Shown: positions 1 through 4,999 of the stretch, piece by piece
Position numbering within the stretch: position 1 is the stretch's first letter
Layout of the letters: every line of letters starts with the position of its first letter
Source: JANWHF01 sp036276235
GTDB lineage: Bacteria; Planctomycetota; Phycisphaerae; Tepidisphaerales; Tepidisphaeraceae
Assembly: GCA_036276235.1 (NCBI GenBank)
Contig: DATBDZ010000039.1
Span: forward strand, 1 to 5,113
DNA: 5,113 bases
Direction of reading: 5' to 3'
Notes under the pieces: generated by a model
Seen by the model: the letters and a program-made list of their open reading frames with translations, nothing else
Databases searched by the model: none
Told to the model about the DNA's origin: nothing
Translations under genes and position numbers: made by a program

Positions 1-94
1 GGACATTTCGATTTTCTGTTGCGATTGCGTTCCGAGGATCCGGGCCCTCGCTTTCAGCTCGTACCGGCGTGGCGGACAATTTTGTCATTCGGAC
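1..94. other. Left-edge stretch without a confident gene
   Basis: This stretch lies beyond the feoB stop codon and is cut by the window edge. A plus-strand frame is open from base 1 to a TGA at 103-105 and reads like a 34-residue protein C-terminus (begins GHFDFLLRLRSEDPG). On the minus strand one frame starting at an ATG at 86 is open to the edge (begins MTKLSATPVRAESEG), and a second, without a start codon, is also open. I recognise none of them, and the competing open frames in a short GC-rich stretch make coding status undecidable here. I see no clear rho-independent terminator for feoB. Confidence 0.25.
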
Positions 95-143
95 TTGGTC
101 ATTGATTCGGAATTTGGGGATTCGGGTTTCGGGATTCTTGGTT
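95..143. repeat. Degenerate heptamer tandem repeat after feoB
   Basis: Read in steps of seven from base 95, the plus strand gives TTGGTCA, TTGATTC, GGAATTT, GGGGATT, CGGGTTT, CGGGATT and CTTGGTT. The last few are close variants of CGGGATT (AATCCCG on the minus strand). The tract ends a few bases from the feoB stop codon (149-151). Unlike the three other arrays in the window, no inverted second arm is visible, so it may be a single-armed or decayed member of the same class. It would lie in the 3' untranslated region of the feoAB transcript. Confidence 0.5.
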
Positions 144-148
144 AATGA

Positions 149-2668
149 TTACGCTGCGAGTCTCGTTCCTATTTGGTACACGGCTAATGCGACTACGTAT
201 GCCAGGGCGTTCATGTAGACTAGCATGAAGATGGGCCAGCGCCAGCCGCCGGTTTCTCGTTTTACTATGGCGAAGGTGCTCATGCATTGCATCGCCAGGA
301 CGAACCAGACCAGGAGGCTGATGGCGACCAGCGGCGTCCAGACCGGTTGGCCGGCGCGCGGGCCGCCGGCGTAGCGGTCGTTTTGCATCGCGGTTGAGAG
401 GTCGGCGGTTTTGCCTTCCTCGACTTCGCCGACGCTGTAGACGATTCCCATCGAGCTGACAAACACCTCGCGAGCCGCGAACGCGCTGACCAGGCCGATG
501 CCGATCTTCCAATCATAGCCCAGCGGCCGGATCGCCGGCTCCATCAGATGGCCGAGGCGGCCGGAGAGGGAGTATTCGGATTGCGCGGCCGCGAGGGCGT
601 GTTCCTTGTGGCCCTCCAATTCCTTCAGCACGTCTGCTATCGGTACTCTGTCAATGTGATCGTCGGGTACAGCCCACACCGTTGGTGTCGGGGCACGATC
701 AGCTCCAGCGACGGGTTCACTCGGTTGCAAAATCGCGGCCTGCTCATCAAACGGCTTGCTGACAACCGCAGCGCGCTCCGCCGGCAATCTCGGATAATAC
801 GCCATCGCCCACAGGATCACGCTGAGGCAGAAGATGGTGGTGCCGGCTTTGGTGAGGAAGGCTTTGGTGTTGATGAGCACTTGCCGCGCGACTTGCGAAA
901 CTTGCGGCAGCTTGTAGCTGGGAAGCTCGAGGATGAAGCTGGTCGCGGGCCCTTTGGTGAGCGTGCGTTTGAAGACCCAGGCCGTGCCGGCGGCGGCGAG
1001 GATGCCCAAGGCATAACAGGCGAGCATGATGCCGGCTTGCTTCACCGCGCCGTAGCGGGCGAAGAACGCGCCGATGAGCAGCGTGTAAACCGGAAGCCGC
1101 GCGCTGCAGCTCATGAAGGGGGCGACGAGAATGGTGGCGAGTCTTTCGCGGCGATTTTCGATGGTGCGCGTCGCCATGATTCCGGGAATGGCGCAGGCGA
1201 AGCTGCTGAGCAGCGGGATGAAGCTCTTCCCGTGCAGGCCGACTTTGGCCAGCAGGCGGTCCATCAGGAAAGCGGCGCGGGCGAGATAGCCAGTGTCTTC
1301 GAGAATCGCCAGGAATAAAAAGAGCAGCGCGATCTGCGGGACGAAGACGACGACGGTGCCGACGCCGGCAAAGACGCCGTCCTTGAGCAGGTCTTTGATC
1401 GGCCCTTGCGGCAGGCGATGCGTCGTGAAGACGCCGAGGCTGGCGATGCCGCTCTGGATCGCATCCATCATCGGCTTGGCGAGCCAGAAGAGCGTGATGA
1501 ACAGGACGCTCATGATCGCCGCGAAAATCAGCAGGCCCCAGACCTTGTGAACGAAGATCGCATCGACGCGATCCGTGAGCGTTTTGCGCGGGGCATATTG
1601 CAGGACGTTGGAGTCTGCCGAGTCGTGATGCGTGGTGACGCGATTGGCGACGCCTTCGATCCAAAGATAGTGCGCCTCGACATCCGCCTGCATCGGCTCG
1701 ATGCCTAAAGCATGCAGACGGGCCGTGGCGGAATTCAGGAGCGAGGCGACGGGTTCGTGATTGGCGATGTCGAGTAAGTCGCCGGCGCGATCGCCGATGA
1801 GGAGGCGCTCGGCTAGGGCGGGGTAGCGGGCAGAGGCGGGGATCGAAGACGAGGATCGAGGAGGGAGGATGGAGGATGGTGCTGCGGGAGAATTTGAGGA
1901 TGGAGGATCGAGGATGGAGGATGGCGCGGCAAGAGTAGTGTCGTCACCGATTTCCGAACGCGCTATCCTCCATCCTCTATCTTCCATCCTCGTATTCCCC
2001 CCGTTCCCCGCATCCTTGCTCGAAAGGATTCCCAGCGCCCCGCTCACCACCACCAACTCCTCCCGCATCGCCGGCGGCAGCGGCCAATCGGGGATTGGGG
2101 CGATCGTGGCCTGCAATATTGCGGCTTTCAGCTCGGCGATGCCTTTGCGCTTGTAGCCGACGACGGGGATGACGGGGACGCCGATCTCGGCTTGCAGTTT
2201 TTCGGCCGAGACATTGAAGCCGCGGCGTTGCGCGATGTCGATCATGTTCAGCGCGACAACCAGCGGGCGACCAAGCTCGATGAGCTGGCTGACCAGATAA
2301 AGATTGCGCTGAAGATTGCTGGCATCAACGACGACGACAACGATATCCGGCGCCGGCGAATCCTTTCGCAGGCCGCGCAGAACCTCCATCGCCACCTGCT
2401 CATCCGGCGAGCGGCTGACGAGGCTGTACGTCCCCGGCAAATCGATCACATCCGCCCAGCGGCCATCAGGGAGCTTGCAGCGGCCGGTCTTTTTCTCGAC
2501 GGTGACGCCCGGATAGTTAGCAACTTTTTGACGAAGGCCGGTGAGGGCGTTGAAGAGGGTCGTCTTGCCGCTGTTGGGGTTTCCCGCCAAGGCGATCGTC
2601 AGCGTTCCAGTCGCGGATGCGATGTCGGGGGATGCGATGTCAGTGGATGTTTCACAACAGGAAGGCAT
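149..2668 (-). CDS. feoB: Ferrous iron transport protein B (FeoB), with a repeat-derived insert
   Basis: Inner-membrane Fe(II) transporter with a cytosolic G-protein domain, 839 aa from the ATG at 2668. Visible G motifs are G1 GNPNSGKT (29-36), the G2 threonine in YPGVT (52-56), G3 DLPG (76-79), G4 NMID (141-144) and a G5-like PVVGYKRKG (168-176). A helical GDI-type linker follows to about 365. The permease has roughly nine hydrophobic segments between 372 and 833, with both gate motifs: CAIPG (492-496) and the cysteine of FMSCSARLPVY (517-527), plus AAREVF (731-736). Residues 215-280 are a low-complexity S/P/I/L-rich insert made by a heptamer array (1845-1991) inside the linker. The loop at 624-705 is also long. 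An in-frame ATG at 2737 would add 23 residues, but these are pure translated repeat, so I prefer 2668, although no clear Shine-Dalgarno precedes it. The gene lies 108 bp after feoA and is probably co-transcribed with it. Confidence 0.96.
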   Translation of the reverse strand: MPSCCETSTDIASPDIASATGTLTIALAGNPNSGKTTLFNALTGLRQKVANYPGVTVEKKTGRCKLPDGRWADVIDLPGTYSLVSRSPDEQVAMEVLRGLRKDSPAPDIVVVVVDASNLQRNLYLVSQLIELGRPLVVALNMIDIAQRRGFNVSAEKLQAEIGVPVIPVVGYKRKGIAELKAAILQATIAPIPDWPLPPAMREELVVVSGALGILSSKDAGNGGNTRMEDRGWRIARSEIGDDTTLAAPSSILDPPSSNSPAAPSSILPPRSSSSIPASARYPALAERLLIGDRAGDLLDIANHEPVASLLNSATARLHALGIEPMQADVEAHYLWIEGVANRVTTHHDSADSNVLQYAPRKTLTDRVDAIFVHKVWGLLIFAAIMSVLFITLFWLAKPMMDAIQSGIASLGVFTTHRLPQGPIKDLLKDGVFAGVGTVVVFVPQIALLFLFLAILEDTGYLARAAFLMDRLLAKVGLHGKSFIPLLSSFACAIPGIMATRTIENRRERLATILVAPFMSCSARLPVYTLLIGAFFARYGAVKQAGIMLACYALGILAAAGTAWVFKRTLTKGPATSFILELPSYKLPQVSQVARQVLINTKAFLTKAGTTIFCLSVILWAMAYYPRLPAERAAVVSKPFDEQAAILQPSEPVAGADRAPTPTVWAVPDDHIDRVPIADVLKELEGHKEHALAAAQSEYSLSGRLGHLMEPAIRPLGYDWKIGIGLVSAFAAREVFVSSMGIVYSVGEVEEGKTADLSTAMQNDRYAGGPRAGQPVWTPLVAISLLVWFVLAMQCMSTFAIVKRETGGWRWPIFMLVYMNALAYVVALAVYQIGTRLAA
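1845..1991. repeat. Inverted heptamer array inside feoB
   Basis: The left arm has five heptamers at 1845-1879 (AGGATGG type), a 16-bp interruption, then four at 1896-1923 (GAGGATG, GAGGATC, GAGGATG, GAGGATG). A 40-bp spacer (1924-1963) follows, then a right arm of four inverted units at 1964-1991 (TATCCTC, CATCCTC, TATCTTC, CATCCTC). The arms are near-perfect complements. In the FeoB frame three heptamers give seven residues, so the arms are read as periodic SSILDPP/SSILPPR-like peptide. Gain or loss of one unit would shift the feoB frame; three units would keep it. Both strands are free of stops across much of the array. Confidence 0.9.
2615..2650. repeat. 15-bp tandem duplication at the feoB 5' end
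   Basis: The unit GGATGCGATGTCGGG (2615-2629) is followed by GGATGCGATGTCAGT (2630-2644) and a partial third copy, GGATGT. In FeoB this yields the small peptide repeat DIASPDIASA before the G1 motif. The unit length is a multiple of three, so copy-number change would not break the frame. Confidence 0.75.
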
Positions 2669-2673
2669 TGGTC

Positions 2674-2760
2674 GAAATGAAAAATGTAAAATGTAAAATG
2701 AAAAATGGGCGAATGCACCCAGCTCTTCATTTTTCATTTTTCATTTTTCATTTTTCATTC
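2674..2760. repeat. AT-rich inverted heptamer array at the feoA-feoB junction
   Basis: The left arm (2674-2708) has five units: GAAATGA, then AAAATGT, AAAATGT, AAAATGA, AAAATGG. The spacer is 19 bp (2709-2727). The right arm (2728-2760) has four CATTTTT units and a partial fifth. The arms can pair into a long A/U-rich hairpin in the feoAB mRNA. The array starts just upstream of the preferred feoB start (2668) and ends 16 bp from the feoA stop codon, so it occupies nearly the whole junction, including where the feoB ribosome binding site should be. On the minus strand the right arm supplies ATGs every seven bases, so they fall in all three frames. Confidence 0.93.
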
Positions 2761-2776
2761 AGGACCATGAGGCTTT

Positions 2777-3055
2777 TCAAACGCGGACAATCTTCACGTG
2801 GCGGGCTTGTTCTTCGCGGAGCGACAGGTGGTAGCCGCGCAGGCGGAATTCGATTGGGTCGCCCAGTGGGGCGCGGCGGACGACTTCGACCTGCGCGCCG
2901 TTACAAAACCCCATCTCCAACAGCCGGCGCCGAAGCTCGGTGTCGCCGCCCACGGCGAAGACGCTCCCCTTACACCCGATGCCTAGCTGATTGAGGCCGC
3001 AGGTTTCCGGTGAATCGCAATGATTGCAGGCGGAAAAATCGCACGTCTTCTGCAT
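2777..3055 (-). CDS. feoA: FeoA family protein with an N-terminal cysteine cluster
   Basis: Small cytosolic SH3-like partner of FeoB, 92 aa, slightly longer than a usual FeoA (75-85). The family core is clear from about residue 21 to the end: LRRRLLEMGF (41-50), an aPlGDPI element in RAPLGDPIEF (61-70) and LRGYHLSLR (72-80). The N-terminus adds Cys5, Cys10, Cys13 and Cys19, spaced CX4CX2CX5C, plus Cys28. This is unusual for FeoA and close to the iron-sulfur motif of FeoC. I chose the ATG at 3055 because GGAG lies 7 bases upstream. The alternative ATG at 3082 would fall at or before the predicted transcription start, and its nine extra residues (MCRAFWSLL) look untranslated. It is the first gene of the feoAB operon. 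Confidence 0.93.
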   Translation of the reverse strand: MQKTCDFSACNHCDSPETCGLNQLGIGCKGSVFAVGGDTELRRRLLEMGFCNGAQVEVVRRAPLGDPIEFRLRGYHLSLREEQARHVKIVRV

Positions 3056-3062
3056 GAGCAAA

Positions 3063-3066
3063 CTCC
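3063..3066 (-). promoter_or_regulatory. Ribosome binding site of feoA
   Basis: On the minus strand GGAG is followed by a 7-base spacer and the ATG at 3055. It decides the feoA start in favour of the 92-residue form over the upstream ATG at 3082. Confidence 0.75.
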
Positions 3067-3085
3067 AAAATGCTCTACACACGTC

Positions 3086-3113
3086 AGTATATCATGTTGA
3101 GACTGGGTTTCAA
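3086..3113 (-). promoter_or_regulatory. Sigma70-type promoter of feoAB
   Basis: On the minus strand the -35 element TTGAAA (3113-3108) and the -10 element TATACT (3091-3086) are separated by 16 bp. A TG one base before the -10 gives an extended -10 (TGATATACT). Each hexamer differs from consensus at one position. Transcription would begin near 3079, leaving a leader of about 24 nt before the feoA ATG. The -35 lies inside the first Fur-like operator, which suits direct repression. Confidence 0.65.
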
Positions 3114-3114
3114 C
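3096..3114. promoter_or_regulatory. Fur-like operator, promoter-proximal copy
   Basis: GTTGAGACTGGGTTTCAAC is a 19-bp imperfect 9-1-9 inverted repeat, the geometry of a classical Fur box. Its 15-bp core (3098-3112) matches the 7-1-7 Fur consensus TGATAATnATTATCA at 9 of 14 positions by my count. It covers the -35 element of the feoAB promoter. A DtxR- or MntR-type regulator cannot be excluded from sequence alone. Confidence 0.6.
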
Positions 3115-3118
3115 TGCT

Positions 3119-3137
3119 GTTGAGACTGAGTATCAAC
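3119..3137. promoter_or_regulatory. Fur-like operator, upstream copy
   Basis: GTTGAGACTGAGTATCAAC is the better of the two palindromes, with one mismatched pair over nine. Its core (3121-3135) matches TGATAATnATTATCA at 11 of 14 positions by my count. It repeats the first operator with a 23-bp period, and both begin with the same ten bases. Two tandem sites suggest cooperative binding by Fur dimers. Confidence 0.65.
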
Positions 3138-3180
3138 GGCTATTCTATTCGAATAACGCCTGCATGGTCGCGTTTGTTCC

Positions 3181-3200
3181 CCGATTGTGGCGCAATTCGG
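3181..3200. other. Small imperfect hairpin between pheS and the feo promoter
   Basis: CCGATTG and CAATTCGG pair around a five-base loop with one bulged base. It lies 47-66 bases past the pheS stop codon and could help end the pheS transcript, but no T-run follows on the minus strand, so I do not call it an intrinsic terminator. The rest of 3138-3246 shows nothing else I can name apart from a 10-bp palindrome, TATTCGAATA, at 3146-3155. Confidence 0.25.
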
Positions 3201-3246
3201 GCTGGGGGCTATAGGACTTTGACCTAAACGGCCACCAGGAAGGCAG

Positions 3247-4380
3247 TTAGAACTGGCTGAGGAATCGGATGTCGTTTTCGACAAAATGGCGGATGTCGTC
3301 GATGCCGTACTTTCGCATGGCGATTCGCTCGATGCCGAAGCCGAAGGCCCAGCCGCTGTATTGCTCCGGGTCGATTTTGCAGGCTTTGAAAACGTTGGGG
3401 TGAACCATTCCGCAGCCGCCTAGCTCAACCCAGCGGCCCTTGTCGTCAAACCAGACATCCACTTCGGCGGACGGCTCCGTGAACGGAAAGAAGCTGGGCC
3501 GAAATCGGGCGCGCGTGTTCGGCCCGAAGTAGGCGTGGATGAATTGCATGATCGTGCTTTTCAGATCGACCATCGTCACGTTCTTATCGACGACCAATGC
3601 CTCAAGCTGATGGAACATGGAAAGATGCGTGGCATCGTGCGTATCCGGCCGATAGACCCGCCCCGGAATCACCACCCGAATCGGCGGCGGCTGCGTTTCC
3701 ATCACGCGGATTTGCACGGTGCTGGTTTGCGTGCGGAGGAGGCGTAAGGGTTGCGGGGGAAGGGACGGAGGGACGGAGGGACGAAGGGACGAAGGGACGG
3801 AGGGACTAAGGGAGGAAGGAAGTGCTTCCGACTTTTCCTTCGTCCCTTCGTCCCTTCGTCTCTTCGTCCCTTCTTCCTCTGAACCCTCCCCCCCCGCGAT
3901 ATAAAAGTTATCAAGTGGATCGCGCGCGGGATGGCTCTCGGGAATATTCAGCGCGATGAAGTTGTGGAACTCATCTTCCACTTCCGGGCCGCTGGCGATT
4001 GCGAAGCCCATGCGGCCGAAAAGATCCGTCAGCTCATCGACGACCTTCATCAGGATGTGCTTGTTGCCGAGCGACGGCCGGCGACCTGGTTCGGTCACGT
4101 CAACAAAATCGCGGCCGGCGTCGGCTTGGCCGGTCATCTTCTGTTCGACCTCTTTGAAGTCGGCGGTGATTTGAGAACTCGCGGCATTCAGCCGCTGGCC
4201 AACGGCGGGCTTCAGATCCTTGGGCACCTGGCCGAGCAATTTCATGCTGCTTTTGACGATGCCTTTGGCGCCCAGCCACTTGATGCGGAATGCTTCCAAT
4301 TGGTCCGCCGACGTAACGGCGGCCAGTTCGGCCTGTGCCGACGCGACCATCCCCTCGATTTGTTCGAGCACTTCTGCCAT
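3247..4380 (-). CDS. pheS: Phenylalanine--tRNA ligase alpha subunit, with a ~50-residue repeat insert
   Basis: Catalytic alpha subunit of the cytosolic (alpha-beta)2 class II enzyme that charges tRNA-Phe. It is 377 aa against the usual 330-345. Residues 1-85 form the N-terminal coiled-coil arm. DVTEPGRR (94-101), motif 2 with GRVYR (240-244), the phenylalanine-pocket signature FPFTEPSAEVDV (298-309), GGCGMVHPNV (321-330) and motif 3 FGFGIERIAM (346-355) are all intact. Between NFYI (158-161) and LLRTQTS (214-220), where E. coli PheS has only about four residues, roughly 50 low-complexity residues (163-212) are encoded by an octamer array at 3762-3878. The start at 4380 is chosen because the homology begins there and GGAG sits 9 bases upstream; in-frame ATGs at 4395 and 4647 are less likely. 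No pheT follows: the next gene downstream is feoA. Confidence 0.96.
   Translation of the reverse strand: MAEVLEQIEGMVASAQAELAAVTSADQLEAFRIKWLGAKGIVKSSMKLLGQVPKDLKPAVGQRLNAASSQITADFKEVEQKMTGQADAGRDFVDVTEPGRRPSLGNKHILMKVVDELTDLFGRMGFAIASGPEVEDEFHNFIALNIPESHPARDPLDNFYIAGGEGSEEEGTKRRRDEGTKEKSEALPSSLSPSVPSSLRPSVPPSLPPQPLRLLRTQTSTVQIRVMETQPPPIRVVIPGRVYRPDTHDATHLSMFHQLEALVVDKNVTMVDLKSTIMQFIHAYFGPNTRARFRPSFFPFTEPSAEVDVWFDDKGRWVELGGCGMVHPNVFKACKIDPEQYSGWAFGFGIERIAMRKYGIDDIRHFVENDIRFLSQF
3762..3878. repeat. Inverted octamer array inside pheS
   Basis: The left arm has seven octamers at 3762-3817 (GGGACGGA twice, GGGACGAA twice, GGGACGGA, GGGACTAA, GGGAGGAA). A 21-bp spacer (3818-3838) contains the near-palindrome GGAAGTGCTTCC. 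The right arm (3839-3878) has TTCGTCCC, TTCGTCCC, TTCGTCTC, TTCGTCCC and TTCTTCCT, the inverted unit. In the PheS frame three octamers give eight residues, seen as EGTKRRRD on one arm and SLRPSVPP on the other. It has the same design as the two heptamer arrays but an 8-bp unit. A run of eight C (3888-3895) follows on the plus strand. Confidence 0.93.
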
Positions 4381-4389
4381 GATTACATT

Positions 4390-4393
4390 CTCC
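4390..4393 (-). promoter_or_regulatory. Ribosome binding site of pheS
   Basis: On the minus strand GGAG stands 9 bases before the ATG at 4380. It supports this start over the in-frame ATG at 4395, whose own codon overlaps the GGAG. The same bases are the first codons of the divergent plus-strand gene. Confidence 0.6.
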
Positions 4394-4999
4394 ATGGATT
4401 TGTCGAAATTGCCACGACTGTCCAAGTCGAACACCCCGCCGCCCGCGGACACGCCGGCGCAGGAAGCGGAAGCGCCCAAAAGCGAATCGCCGCGCACGGC
4501 TCCCTGTCCGTTTTGCGGACATCCGTTGAGAATTGGAGCAAGGTTTTGTGATTCGTGCGGGGCGCAGCTTGTTCGGAAGCCCGGCCGCGGGTCGGCCATC
4601 CCGGAAGCATTCATCGGCATCGCAATCGCCGTGATCCTTCTGATCATTTATCCGCATTTCATCGAGTACCTGCTGCATCCGCACGATACGTCGGCGTTCG
4701 ACGCGATCGACGCAAACGGCGCGGTGCTTCCGTACACAAAATCCGCCTTCTTCTGGTCGGATATCGGCATCACCTTTTTTTGCCTGGTATTGCTGGTAGA
4801 CGCCGCAATTATTCTTATGGCAAGAAGCCGAACGTTATTGCTCGGCGCAGCGGTTTTGAGCGCGCTGGCGGCGGTTCTCAATTTGTGGGTGATCGCGCAC
4901 ACCTGGGGCTTGGCCGGATTCCCGCTGCAATGCGCCGTGGCGATCGCTATCGCGCTCTATACCGCGATGCTGCAATTCCAGGCGGCACGGGAAGTGTAA
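4394..4999 (+). CDS. Zinc-ribbon membrane protein of unknown function
   Basis: I do not recognise this 201-residue protein as a named family. Residues 1-36 are polar and rich in P, A, S and E, probably disordered. A treble-clef or zinc-ribbon-like knuckle follows: Cys38-X2-Cys41, ten residues, Cys52-X2-Cys55 (CPFCG...FCDSCGAQL), as at the N-termini of many bacterial membrane proteins. Four hydrophobic segments follow at about 72-94, 122-143, 147-169 and 176-195, so the ribbon is expected in the cytoplasm of an integral membrane protein. The start is uncertain: ATG at 4394 gives 201 aa and ATG at 4379 gives 206 aa, and neither has a good Shine-Dalgarno. The gene is divergent from pheS and its start region overlaps the pheS translation signals, so each promoter must lie within the other's transcribed region. 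The frame stays open past the TAA to the window end. Confidence 0.8.
   Translation: MDLSKLPRLSKSNTPPPADTPAQEAEAPKSESPRTAPCPFCGHPLRIGARFCDSCGAQLVRKPGRGSAIPEAFIGIAIAVILLIIYPHFIEYLLHPHDTSAFDAIDANGAVLPYTKSAFFWSDIGITFFCLVLLVDAAIILMARSRTLLLGAAVLSALAAVLNLWVIAHTWGLAGFPLQCAVAIAIALYTAMLQFQAAREV

Noticed and set aside
548..1318. A 256-codon open frame on the plus strand opposite feoB, with others at 1406-1708, 1869-2156 and 2192-2680
   Set aside because: They lie wholly antisense to a feoB whose motifs are intact, show no family signature and are arginine- or alanine-rich, as expected of shadow frames in GC-rich genes.
747..1664. A 305-codon minus-strand open frame overlapping feoB in another frame
   Set aside because: Its translation is R/H/P-rich with no recognisable domain, while the feoB frame carries the conserved permease motifs over the same bases.
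2669..2737. N-terminal extension of FeoB starting MKNEELG at 2737
   Set aside because: The 23 extra residues are translated heptamer repeat with no relation to FeoB. Kept as a possible start in the findings but not as the annotated one.
1845..2760. The arrays as insertion-sequence ends or an integron
   Set aside because: No transposase or integrase frame, no target-site duplication that I can see and no attC-like site.
3056..3082. FeoA start at 3082
   Set aside because: It would lie at or before the predicted transcription start (about 3079), while the ATG at 3055 has a well-placed GGAG.
3181..3200. Intrinsic terminator for pheS
   Set aside because: The stem is short with a bulge and no T-run follows on the minus strand. 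Listed only as a weak hairpin.
3762..3878. The repeat arrays as CRISPR
   Set aside because: Units are 7-8 bp and contiguous without spacers between units, and one arm is inverted. This is not a CRISPR layout, and no cas gene is present.
4381..4647. PheS extended to an ATG at 4647
   Set aside because: The 89 added residues do not resemble PheS and lie opposite the zinc-ribbon coding region. The family N-terminus begins at 4380.
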